Assembly (NCBI GenBank): GCA_023079485.1
Contig: CM041097.1
Coordinates: forward strand, 20,567,158 to 20,631,157
Direction of reading: 5' to 3'
Length of the DNA: 64,000 nucleotides
DNA from: Archilochus colubris
Taxonomy: Eukaryota > Chordata > Aves > Apodiformes > Trochilidae
Part shown: in pieces, positions 48,935-59,879 of the stretch
Layout of the letters: every line of letters starts with the position of its first letter
Numbering within the stretch: position 1 is the first letter of the stretch
Translations under genes and position numbers: made by a program
The notes under the pieces: generated by a model
The model's input: the letters and a program-made list of their open reading frames with translations, nothing else
The model's database searches: none
What the model was told of the DNA's origin: nothing

Positions 48935-49190
48935 AGGATGGGGAATGAACGGGGATAACAACGGGGACAATAACGGGGATAATTAACACCGGGGATAATT
49001 AATTAACACCGGGCACAACCCCGGGCCCCGGCTGCTCCCCCAGCCGCCATTTTAAACCCGGCGCGCAGAGCAGGAGCGCTGTGATTGGTCCGCTCGGGTC
49101 ACCTGACCCACGGCCCGGTCCCTCAGGCACAGCCGCCCCCCCGGCCCCGCAGCCCCGCACCTCGGGGTCCGGCTCCTCCTCGGCCTTGGG
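48935..49190 (-). promoter_or_regulatory. CpG island with CCAAT box and YY1 element, candidate promoter
   Basis: This stretch is rich in CpG. On the minus strand it has, in order, a CCAAT box (GACCAATCA, + strand 49082-49090) and then, 30-45 bases downstream, AAAATGGCGGC (49043-49053), the YY1 element often found just after a transcription start. The ATG in that element opens a frame of only 15 codons before TAA. A splice donor soon after would be needed for a coding first exon, and none is obvious. The segment 48948-49013 has repeats of CGGGGATAA and TTAATTAACACCGG. GGGTCACCTGACCC at 49096-49109 is an inverted repeat of nuclear-receptor half-sites. I infer a minus-strand or bidirectional promoter of an unknown, possibly non-coding, transcript. 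Confidence 0.5.
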
Positions 49191-49454
49191 GCTGTACCTG
49201 CCCTGGGCTACCTGTACCTGCCCGGGGCTACCTGTACCTGCCCTGGGCTACCTGCACCACCCATGGGCTACCTGCCCCACCCCTGGGCTACCTGTACCTT
49301 CCCTGGGCTACCTGTACCTGCCCTTGGCTACCTGTACCTGCCCTGGGCTACCTGCAGCATCCCTAGGCTACCTGCATCTGCCCCACCCCTGGGCTACCTA
49401 TACCCTCCCTGGACTACCTGCCCCAACCCTTCGGCTACCTGTACCTGCCCTGGG
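49190..49454. repeat. 20-bp minisatellite, about 13 copies
   Basis: The unit CCCTGGGCTACCTGTACCTG repeats in strict 20-bp phase from 49201 to about 49380; diverged copies at both ends have spacing up to 26 bp. It directly abuts the CpG island. Translations give Leu/Pro/Tyr/Thr-rich repeats with a 20-residue super-period because 20 is not a multiple of three. Confidence 0.95.
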
Positions 49455-49751
49455 AAGGCGAGAGGAGGATGAGGAGGCTGCAGGGTCAGCAGCCCCTGGA
49501 GCTCTTCCCCTGGGATCAGGGATCCAAGGAGCTGCTCTGGAGGCAGCAGGAGAAGCGCAGGAGCTGCTCCTTGGGAAGGGAGATCCCAGCCAGGCCAGCA
49601 GCTTCACCCCAGTGAAGGGACCGGGATGCCAGGATGGGACAAGTGGAAACCAAACCAACAGAGGGAGTGAGGAGAGACAGCAAGAATGGAAGAAAAGGGC
49701 AGAAAATGTCCCCGTGATGGTAACAACCAGCACAGCTTTCCCTGCCTCACA

Positions 49752-50108
49752 GAGAGAAAGGAAAAGGAAAGGGAAAAGGGAAGGAGGAAGGGAAAAGGGA
49801 AGAGAAGAGAAGAGAAGAGAAGAGAAGAGAAGAGAAGAGAAGAGAAGAGAAGAGAAGAGAAGAGAAGAGAAGAGAAGAGAAGAGAAGAGAAGAGAAGAGA
49901 AGAGAAGAGAAGAGAAGAGAAGAGAAGGAAGAGAAGGGAAGAGAAGAGAAGAGAAGAGGGAAAAGGAAAGGAAGGGAAAAGAAAAAAAGGAAAAAAGAAA
50001 AGAAAAGAAAAGAAAAGAAAAGAAAAGAAAAGAAAAGAAAAGAAAAGAAAAGAAAAGAAAAGAAAAGAAAAGAAAAGAAAAGAAAAGAAAAGAAAAGAAA
50101 AGAAAAGA
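49752..50108. repeat. Compound purine microsatellite: (AGAAG)n then (AAAAG)n
   Basis: About 355 bases of uninterrupted A/G on the + strand. A mixed lead-in is followed by some 25 copies of AGAAG (about 49797-49925), a mixed bridge of about 70 bases, and then about 23 copies of AAAAG (to 50108). The long open frames through it on both strands, including one of 420 codons on the + strand, arise because a purine-only strand has no stop codons. Assembly length here may be unreliable. Confidence 0.97.
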
Positions 50109-51050
50109 AAGGAGAGATGTGAGCACAGCCCCCTTATCTCTCTGCAGTGTGAGAATACCCCTGGATTCTGGTGAGCAGGGCACACAGACAGCAGCCTTGG
50201 TGTTGATTTCTCCATCTCCAGCCCTCATCTCCATGCTGCCAGGCTGCGTGGCTCAGGTGCTGCAGGATTCCATTTCCAGCTCATCAGGTGCTGGTCAGTG
50301 CCTGTCTCCAGCTCACTCCAAGGGATCAAACTTTGATTTTTAGCAGGACTTTTATTTTTACCCGATCAGGAAACTGCATGTGCTCACAAAGATAAATCTC
50401 CTCAAACAGACCCAAAATGCAGATCCAATCCCACTGCTCTCTGCCCTGCACTGAAATCTTCCTCCCAAAAGGGAGTTTGCCCAGCAGGGATCATCACAGA
50501 ATTCTGTGTGGAAAATCCCCCCAAAGCCAGGAGGTGTTTGCTTCCCACTGAATATTCCATTTATCCCACTCTTAAAAAGAGGCTGGGAAGCAGGATTCAA
50601 GTCTCATCTTGCAAATGATTCAATTAAATTACATTCTCAGGGCTCAAAGACACTTGGGCTAATTTAAGAATACATGTTTTACAAAAGAATAAAAAACAAA
50701 AACCCAAAACAAACCAAAACCACTCAACTGCCACACAACTTCTTGCTCTTTCCTCTTCCATCCCTGCTGATGAAGAGGACACTTGGGAAGCAGAGGTGCT
50801 CTCCCTGCTGTCACCAGCTCTGGTGAGCATCTGGGAATGCTGAGTGCCCCAGGCTGACCCCAGCACCCCGGGCAGAGCAGAGGAGGCTCTGGAAGGCAGG
50901 GATCTGTTTGGTGCCCAGGAGGGAGCAGGGCAGGACTCAGATCCCTGCTCTGGTGTTTCCTGGGGAAGCTCCCAGGGCTCAGGAGCTTGTAACAATCTGA
51001 TGTTCCTGAAGATGGAAGGCACTTGAAGAGTGAAGTGAGATCCTGACTGC

Positions 51051-51070
51051 CAGCAGCAGCAGCAGCAGCA
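51051..51070. repeat. (CAG)n trinucleotide run
   Basis: Six to seven uninterrupted CAG units in non-coding DNA. No exon surrounds it, so no polyglutamine or polyserine tract is implied. Confidence 0.9.
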
Positions 51071-52131
51071 ATAACTCAGTGCTGTGAAATGAGCTGTTAA
51101 AGTAAATTCCCTGCTTTAGGAACTTCAAACAAATGCTGCCTCTCAACCACAAAATATTAGGCAGATATAAAAGTCCATTTATCAGGCATTTAAGGGGAAA
51201 ATGGAGTTAGAATCTGTTTTCATTATGTAAAAACCTGAGATATCATCTCAACAGCCCCTCCCCAGCCTGAGCTGCTGGGAGCTCCCCAGTGCTGGGATGC
51301 TCCTGGTGATCCCCCAGGCAGGGGCCACCCGGGGACTCAGGAGGGACCATTTGGGGCCATTTCTGAGTGATGACCACTGGCAGCTCCCTGCTGGGCTCCC
51401 CATATCCCACTGGAAGTGGGAATTCCACAGGAGTGGCAGGAGAGCTGGAGCCCCTCATCCCACCCAGTGTCACCTCCTGCTCCCCTCCCATGGATACCCT
51501 GCCCAGGTTTACCCCTGGCCTTACAGAGCACACAGACACCAGCACAGCCTCCTGGCTCAGCAGGCAGTCAGGGATTTCCCTAAACTTGAGATTCAATTTG
51601 GCTTTCAATGCACATTCCCCCAGCAGGGAAAGGGGATGAGACACGGGTCATTTTTTAGGAAAATGGTAAATAGCCATCCCAGACTTCAGCTGTGGGGAAA
51701 CAAACAACAACAAACCTTTAAAACCCATCAGAACTTTACCCACACTTGAAACGTTCCCTGCCAGCAGGCACAGGGGGGTGCAGCAGCAGAATAAACTATT
51801 GCAAGACAAAGAAATCCTGTGTGTTGCTGCTGAAGTGTGGGGGAGAGCTGTGAGAGGGAGGGGATGCAGAGCTCTGCTTCTGAACAGGGAACCAAAGGTG
51901 TTGTCTCTGGCAGTAAATACCTGTCCCAGTACAGGCACCCTCTGAACCTGCCTCATCCCCACTCCCTTGGAGCTTGGAGCCTTCATCCTGAGAGCCTGGA
52001 GAGAGTCCAGGGAGAGGCAGCCACGTGAGGAGGTGATGGGGATGTTGTCCCATGAAGAAAGAGGAAAAAGAGGAAATTTGGGGTGGGGTGGGGGAGCAGT
52101 GGGTTTAGAGAGGTCACCAAAAGGATGTGGG

Positions 52132-52205
52132 GGAGAGGGAATCAGGAAAAGAATCAAGTGTCTCTTCTCACAAAGATACTTGATTCTTTTCCTGACTCTC
52201 TCTCC
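52132..52205 (+). ncRNA. Near-perfect 32-bp hairpin, pre-miRNA-like (function unproven)
   Basis: Arms 52132-52163 and 52174-52205 pair over 32 positions: 29 Watson-Crick pairs, two G-U pairs (52138/52199 and 52160/52177) and one mismatch (52141/52196). The core 52142-52159 and 52178-52195 is a perfect 18-bp inverted repeat. The loop is 10 nt (52164-52173). On the + strand the two imperfect positions are G-U wobbles, while on the minus strand they would be C-A mismatches. This favours a + strand RNA. Size and shape fit a microRNA precursor, but no known family was recognised. A recent inverted duplication is the alternative. The structure is certain; the ncRNA reading is inference. Confidence 0.4.
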
Positions 52206-54460
52206 AAGTATACAAACCTACATACAGACAGAATGCTGAATGCCAGGTGAGGTTCCTCCTGGGCCAGGGTGAGGACATCCAGTCCTTGCTGTCACCTGGA
52301 CACACACAAAGGTTTCCTGAGTGTTGATGCCACCTGCTGTCACCTCCCCCAGGTGATGCTGGGGACAAGGAGCCCTCACACCGTGCCCTGAAGGTCACCA
52401 GAGCCTCAAGCCACAGCTTGAGGGTTCATCCCTGCCCTCTGTGGCACTGCTGGGACAGGGACAGCCAAATCCTCAGGGGGATCAGGAGCTGAGTGCCATG
52501 GATTTCACCAGCTCCTGATCCTGGGATGCTTGGATCAAAGAGCAATTCCCACCCTGCAGGGGAGGTCTCTGAGGAGCAGGGGTTCTGATCACCCCACTGG
52601 GCCCTGGCAGGGCTCTGAGCATCCCCAGGAAGCCTGACAGGAATAGCATGTCCTGTGCTCAGGAACTCCCTGCTGGCCACGGGGAGGGATGGAGGAGCTG
52701 CCAGGGGGGTTTTATGGCAGCTTCCACTCACAGGAACACTCTGGGGCCTCCCCATGAGGGGTCTCTGCCTCCCGGGCTCAGGAAGGTGACTGTGGATCAA
52801 TGCCCCTGGTCATTTCCAGCCTCACACTCAGATGAGGTCAGGCTGCCCACGGGTGGTGCTGGGGCTCTCACTCCTGCAGCATCTCCTCTCTGTCCCCCCC
52901 AGAGTCACCTCCCTGGCACCCCCTCCACTCAGTTCTCTCAGCAGGACCCCCCAGACCCCACCAGCAGATGGATTGCTCAGACAGCCCCCAGCAGCCCCTG
53001 ATCCTCTCAGAGCCTCTCAGCATAGCACTTTATGATACCTTTTTCCTTACCATAATCCAGTATAAACATAATGTCATGCTACCAGCAGGAAAACAGCCCA
53101 GGCAACAAAAACAACAGGCAGTGACTGTGAAGTCACTTATCTCTTTTTTTTTTCCCTTCTTTTGGCTCATTCCCTCTCCTTTGTTTTAAATATGTATTAT
53201 TTTGGTCATGCTGTCACTGGATTACTCTGTGCTCTCAATTATTCTGCTATAAAGCTAGGAGGTGTTTTGTAGTTCTAGTTTAATCCTTTGAGGCAGTTGG
53301 GTTTGGGGTTTGGTTTTGTTATTTTTTTACTACTTATTTCTTTATTTTTGCTTCTGGATCTGATTCAGCCTTGCTTTAGGTTACCTTTATGCCTGCTGCA
53401 CCACTCCACCCGAAGAAACCTTGTCTGGCAGGGGAATGCTGGGGACAGGCACACCAAGAGCTCCCCTGGGACATTCCCCCTTTTTTCCCTGCTCTGAGTC
53501 TGTGTTTCCCTCTGGCTGGACACAGGCACAGCCACCAGCAAAGCTCCCACCAGCCTCCTCCTCCCTGCCCTCAGCTCCCCCTGAGCCTGGGCCCTGCACT
53601 GCAGGTGTCAGAACCAGGTCAGAGCACGGCAGAACCAGTGTTAATTGCTTTAATTCGTTTGTTCCAGCATTCCTGATTGCCACGACACGAGCTGATCTGA
53701 GCTGCAGCTACGGGTGTGTAATGCTGGCAGCTGCACAAATAGGGAACAAAATAAGCAAGGAATTCAGAACCTAAGTAAGGAATCATTTTGAGGAACTTAC
53801 TTGTTTTAGGAAACGCAAACACACTGAAATATTTTTAAGCAAAGAGATTCTGCCAAGACTTTGTGACAAACTTGGCATGGCAAGTGCACAGGCTGCTCCA
53901 GACTGGAAAAAAAAGGAGATTTCAGGGATAAAAGAGTCCAGCAGAAGGCTGGGGATAATCAAATGGGTGATTTTGTGCCATTATGAGATAAAATGGAGCT
54001 GGAAAGGCAATGGGATATATCTGAGAGGAGAAGGAGACTGTTTCCAATGAACTTGTATTTCATGGAGGGCCTCCCTGTGAGCACGGCAGGGAATGGGAAT
54101 TCCTGCTGTGGGCACAAAAGGTTGAGAGGGATCTTCTCCTTCTTGCATAATTCATGCTAAATACACCAACAGATGTCAACTGCTCCTTTCCTCCCCTTGC
54201 TTGAAATGAAATGGAGTTATCTACATCCTAAATAAGATCAAGGCATCCCCACAAATCCCACTAATTCTCTTTCTGAAGCCTCCCTGAGAGCTGCTGGGCT
54301 CCTGGGGCCAGGCTGTCCCCTGGCACAGAGCCTGTCCCCTCTGGGTCCTCTTTCTGCCCACAGAGCTGGGGCAGGATGCTGCTGGAAGGGAAAGAAGGAC
54401 AGGGATGGACAGAGGCATCCTTCAGCCCTACCCTGCTGCAAGCACCAGAGCAATGGGATA

Positions 54461-54532
54461 CCAACCCAACCCAACTCAGCCCAACTCACCCAACCCAACT
54501 CAACTCAACCCAACCCAACCCAACCCCCCCCA
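54461..54532. repeat. (CAACC)n pentamer repeat
   Basis: Imperfect CAACC/CAACT pentamers over about 70 bases, clean at the right end. Confidence 0.85.
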
Positions 54533-56817
54533 TCCCACCCAAGCCCTCCAGCAGCAGCCTGGGGCTGCTCAGCCACACCAAGACCCCTCCTGTCCCTGCC
54601 CCAGGGATATTTCCATGGGATGCCCAATCCAGACCAGCCCTCCAGCAGTGCCAGGGATCAGCAGAGCACACACAGACAGAGCCCAGCTCAGGTGGGCCTT
54701 GGCTCAGGGGCAGCCCAGGGTCAGATCTGTGTTTCCCAAGGACAGGATGAATGGCAGAGCTTTGAGTTGCTGACCCTGTGTGCATTTCCCACTCAGCACC
54801 ATCCTGTGCTCTGTGTCCTCACGATGGGCTGGGGCAGAACACGGGGAGAGGCAGTGGGACAGGGGACAGGCTGGGAGCAGAAGTGATGCCAAAGATTTTG
54901 CAGGTAAAACACCCCGAGCAGTTTCCAGAGGGCTTGCAGCAGGGGTGACAGCAAGTTCCCTCCTCTGCCTCACTGCCCACCAGCCTGACAGCCTCTCAGG
55001 GCTGCATTTAGCCTAGAGAAAACCCATCCTGCCACTGCTTTTTACTGACTGCTCCCTGGAATTTGGCACCCAGAGCCAGGTGAGGAGCCCACACAGAACC
55101 AGTGCCACCCACTGCCCCTCCTGTGCAGCCCCGAGGCAGCAGCACCAGAGCAGGATTTGGGCATCCCAGTCTGCAGTGGGTCCTGGCACTGCAGGGAGAG
55201 GTTTGTGTCTGGGGTGCTCTGTGAGATCCTGGGGGTATGGGGGGGGAAAAAGGGGTGTCCAGGGACTGTCACCTGCTGCTGGAGCAAGGGGAAGGAAGGA
55301 AATGGGACAGCAAGGACAGCAAGGCAAGGGCTAAGTCTTTGGAACTAAATAATAATAATTATAATCATAGTAATTATAGCATCCCAGCAGCAAAGATGGG
55401 CTTTGGTGTTCAGACAATCCCTGGGGATTCTCCAGTGAGGTCCTGTAACTGGGTCTATAATTCCCTTCTGGCTCTGGTCCCTGATGCAGTGAGGGTTTCA
55501 GAGGCTGTAGGTAATAACTGGGCTGCAATTCCAGCTCCAAGTATTCCCTTTGGTCCTCTGAGGTGATTCTAGAGGTTCCCAGGTGGAATTGGCTTTTGTT
55601 AATCTCCTGTGGTCATCCAGACAGAGCCCAGCTCAGGTGGTTTATGGCTTCCATAATAGCAGACAGTCTGGATGAAGGGCTTGTTGGGTTTGCTCGTTTT
55701 CCTTAGCATTTTACTGGATTTCAGCTGTCTGTAGGGATTGCTTCTCCTGAGCAGAGAGGATCATTAATGTCATCTGTCTCCTCCCGACCTTGGTTAGAAT
55801 GCACACTTTGCACTGGTGCATTGCCTGAGTCCTGCAGCCTGTCCCAGAGCTGGGTGTCCCCAGGGCCAGGCAGGTGACAGAGGCTGCAGTGTCCCTGCAC
55901 ACCCAGGGCTGCCCAGGAGGAGGATTCCCTGGGGTACAGGGGATACCTCTGCAGGAAGAAGTAGTTAAAAGGGCAAAGCCAGGTTCTGCCTTACCTGTCG
56001 AGCACAGACAAGTGGGAAAATGAAGTCATCTTTTGTTCCTATGGATCAGCCAGTCAGGAGTTTCTAGTAGAGTGCAGCCACATTCTTGTGATAATTTAAT
56101 TCTCATCCCTCATTATTGTAACCATGAAAGCAGCCAGCAGCCTCTTCTGAATCTAATCTACACTGAGGAAAAAAGGAACATTTTTCATGCACACAGGAGG
56201 AGGATGAAAAAATACATGTTTTCCACCAAAACAATGCAAAATCTGATTTTGTTTTTGGGTTTTCTTGGTCCTAAAAGGGGTTGAGTGTCTGCACATTAAA
56301 ACAAAACCCATTCTGTAGCAGTTGTTGCTATGGAGCACTGCTGACATGATTAATTAGATCCTCACTGTGCCAGCAAGAGCAGTGACAATATGATTTTCTG
56401 GCCATTCCAGCATTTTGATATTAAAGAGCCAGGGCTGCAATACCAAACAACCTCTGTGTCCACGCAGGTGTCTGCAGGAATTAAATGACACCCGTGTTCC
56501 CCACAGCAAGGTTTGGTTGAACAGCAGTGTGGGGATTATCTCCCTCTGCATCTGGGAGAGGGAGAACAAGTCTTTAGTGGGAGTCAGACCCATTGCCAGC
56601 TGCATTTAACACAATCCTTCCTTTTCCAGCCCCTGTTTCCTGGTGCTGAGTCCTGGCTGTGTCTGGGCACTCAGAATGATGAATGATGGGGCTGAGGCAG
56701 CTGCTCCCTGGGGGTTTCTGTACCAGGGCTCCTGACTGCTGCACCTCTGCCCAGCTGGGGGTTCCTGGGCTGGCGTTAGGAATGGGAACTGGAAAACAGG
56801 AATGTTTGGATTACCCG

Positions 56818-56915
56818 TTTGGTGTTTGGTTTTGCTTTTGCTTTTGTGGGGTTTTGTTTGGTTTTTTGTTGGTTGGTTGGTTGGGTTTTTTTGTTTGTTT
56901 TTTTATGGGAGGCAA
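56818..56915. repeat. G/T-rich tract (TTTGG, TTGG, TTTTG units)
   Basis: About 95 bases are almost only G and T, including GTTGGTTGGTTGGTTGGG. The same type of tract occurs at 18779-18839 and 27590-27680. Confidence 0.8.
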
Positions 56916-57525
56916 AGCACAGGAATATGGCAAACCTTGGGTGCTGGGCTTTTCCTAAAGGAGTCTCCTTAGCTGGGGATGAGCTTCCTGAGGCTGCACA
57001 GGGGGTGTCAGAAGGAGCACACAAGTTCTGTGGGTAACAACCTCCTCAGAACCCCCCCATGGAGCAGAGCTGCAGGAACCCCAGCACCACCTCCCAGTCC
57101 TCCCCTCAGCCTCTGGGGAAGAATTCCCTCCAGGTTCCTGAGGACACCCTGACAGCCACCCCCAGGGTTTGGCAGCTCCCAAGGGATGTCTGCTGGCATC
57201 TGGGGACAACACATATTTTTCTCAACATTTTCCCAGGTGCTGCTGAAGACTTTTCAAAGCTTGGCTGAGACTCCACAGAGCTGGCTGTGGGAAGGTCAGG
57301 GGCAGGATGGTGGAAAGTCAACTGGGAAGGAGCTGGAGAGCAGAGAATGCTGCAGAGGAAGAGCAGGAGTTGGAAGAGGACGTAGAGGATGTGGAGGCAG
57401 AGGAAGAGGCAGAGGAGGAGGAGGAGATTGGAGCCTGAGAGCAAAACATACAGAAGAGGAGGAAGAAGAGGTAGAGGTGAAGAAGGATTTGGAGGCAGAG
57501 GAGGGGAGAAGGCAAAGGTGGAGGA

Positions 57526-57690
57526 GGAGGTGAAGGAGAAGGAGGTGGAAGAGGAGGAGGTGGAAGAGGAGAAGGTGGAAGAGGAGGAGGTGGAAGAGGA
57601 GGAGGTGGAAGAGGAGGAGGTGGAGGAGGAGGAGGTGGAAGAGGAGGAGGTGGAAGAGGAGGAAGTGGAGGAGGAGGAGGAGGAGGAGGA
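57526..57690. repeat. 15-bp purine-rich tandem repeat, 9-10 copies
   Basis: The unit GGAGGTGGAAGAGGA repeats nine times without indels from 57541 to 57675. A diverged copy precedes it and a GGA run follows. It sits in a wider GA-rich zone from about 57340. In one + frame it reads (E-V-E-E-E)n within an open frame of 106 codons, and on the minus strand (F-H-L-L-L)n. The absence of splice sites, non-repetitive domains and a start context argues against a gene. Confidence 0.95.
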
Positions 57691-59879
57691 TGATTCCTCT
57701 GCCTAAGAATGAGGACGATGGGACAACAGGTAAGTGCAATGTGAGGGTAAAGAGGCAGAAGGTCAGTAAATCCTTCTGGGAGCCCCAGGCAGAGATGGAG
57801 CCACAACCAAATGTCCTCCTGTCCTGCAGAGCCCCCCCTCATCCACAGCACAGCTCCCAGTGTCCCCCCTGCCCCTTCCCATGCCCACGGGGGGCAGGAC
57901 CCAAGGGGCCACCAGCCCTGCCCCAGCTCTGGGGTGCTGGGTGCCCCCCCACCCACCAGACACAGATTGGAGAAGAAAAGCTCTGGAAGAGTCAAAAGAG
58001 GAAATGCCCCAGGATCAGCACTTGGCAGTGCAGTCACTCACGCTGGACAGATGTCTGGGATCTCTCAGGATGTTTCAGACACCTGGTGATGGGGATGGGT
58101 CCAACCCAGAGACATCAGAGCCAGCGACAAACAAAGTTCTGGAACAAAGAGAGCAGAGGACAAGGAGTTAACTCAGTGACTCTGAGATCCTCAGAAAGGC
58201 TCCTGTGTTGAGAACGGGTGTGATTTTGCCAGCATGGTGCCCTTGGTGACTAATTAGATCAGTAACTGCTATTTGCTTCGTGGTTTGTTTGGGGTTTTGG
58301 TCTTTTGAAAACGTTCCTGGTGGTTTTGGCAGGTAAAAACTGCATTTGAGAGAACAGCAAGGAGAGCTGCACCAGAGCCCAGTCTGTAACTCAAATTAGA
58401 GTCACTATTGTTGGTAATTTTCTCTCTTCTCTGCAAATCAAAGGATTCTTTCCTTTTCAGATCTTCAGATTACGTGCAAAGTGCAAAAGGATTTGGAATC
58501 TGCAAATGTGGCTTTTTTCTTTGGGCTGTTCCCAAAGGACCCAACAACATTCACTCCATGTTCTTTTCAAACCAAGATGACAGCACTGGGGATGTCTCAG
58601 TGTTCAATTGATTTCCTGATGTATTAATTTCTACCAATTTAGTCCCGTGCCACCCAATCTGAAACAGATCAAACCAAACTTCTAGATTTTTTTCTGCACC
58701 CTCTTGTTACCTGAAATCCCAGGGGAATTTCCCCAGAGCTGTTTTTCAGGCTGATTTCAGTTCATCCCAAGCAGCCCAGCACTTCACAGGGCCAGGCAGT
58801 GCCCCTCCTGCCAGGATGAGGTGACAAATCCCCTCCTGGGGTCCTGGCCAGCACACCAAGGTTGGTGCATTTGCTACTCCTTGCCTGGAGGTTGGGCATT
58901 GCTCCAGGCAGAACTGCAGCCAAATTCCAGGCACCAACAGAGGAAACATGGAAAACTCCTGGTGTCTCCATCAGTGCCCAAGCACCCCTTTAGGAAGGGA
59001 TACCAAGGAATATCAGATTTACCTCTTTGGAGATGGACATCCCACCCCGAGGGGTCAGGCCAGAGACAGCACCTGGTGGGCAATCTGCTCCCAAAGCAAC
59101 CTTGGTGGAATAAATGGGAATTTTTGCATCCTGACAATTTATTTTTTTTTTTTGCCTGACAGATTGATATTTTTCTAACATGCAAGTTTAACCCAGCCAC
59201 AGCCCCCTCACAAAGGCACAACCCATCTGCTGGAGTTTCCTCCAGACTCCTCAGCTCAGCCAGACCTCCACTCTGATGCATTTGCTGCCTGCCTATAAAC
59301 CAGGCTCAGCTCTTAGAAATATTTATTTATTTTAGGGGAATATATTACCTCTGCATAAAAATGAAGCCAGGAGTTATCATCTGCAGCAATATTTTGAATT
59401 AGCTTTTACTGTGTTGCTTCCACTACCTCCCACCTTCAATCAAAACTGATGGGAATAAAAGGGTTTCTTCTGTTTCACGGGGTAATTTCTTCATACTCCT
59501 TTTTTTTCCTGTACTGTACCATATGCTGCATGACAATGAAGCCTCCAAAAGTTCCATCTCGCCGTGCAGACAGTGCAGCAGAGGTTATCTCCTGTATTTT
59601 TAATGACTACACAGTTTTGAGGCTGATAGACAACAAAACTGTGTGAATATACCTGAATATCTGGAAAGACACAAAGGAAGAGGCACATAAAAGGTTTTCT
59701 TCCCACTCCAGGGTTATTTCTAGAGAAGATGCTCAGCTTCCTCCAGCAGACTTACCCTGGCCCAAAGGAACATTCTGCTGGTGAAATGATGAGCTGAAAT
59801 TCAGCTTTTCAGGGCTGAGCTCCCCGTTCCTCAATAAATTTATCCTGCAACTGCAAGTGGAAACTGGGAGCAGGCAGTG

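Noticed and set aside
49398..50234. Long minus-strand open frame rich in Phe, Leu and Ser
   Set aside because: It is the complement of the same purine array. The repeat composition explains it.
49081..50343. 420-codon open frame on the + strand
   Set aside because: It starts at a GTG, runs through the 20-bp minisatellite and then a purine tract that cannot contain stop codons. There is no domain and no splice context.
51051..51070. Polyglutamine-coding CAG repeat
   Set aside because: No surrounding open frame with splice sites; plain microsatellite.
57389..57706. Acidic (EVEEE)n open frame
   Set aside because: Satellite sequence in a GA-rich zone without splice sites or non-repetitive domain. 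Kept only as a low-priority finding.
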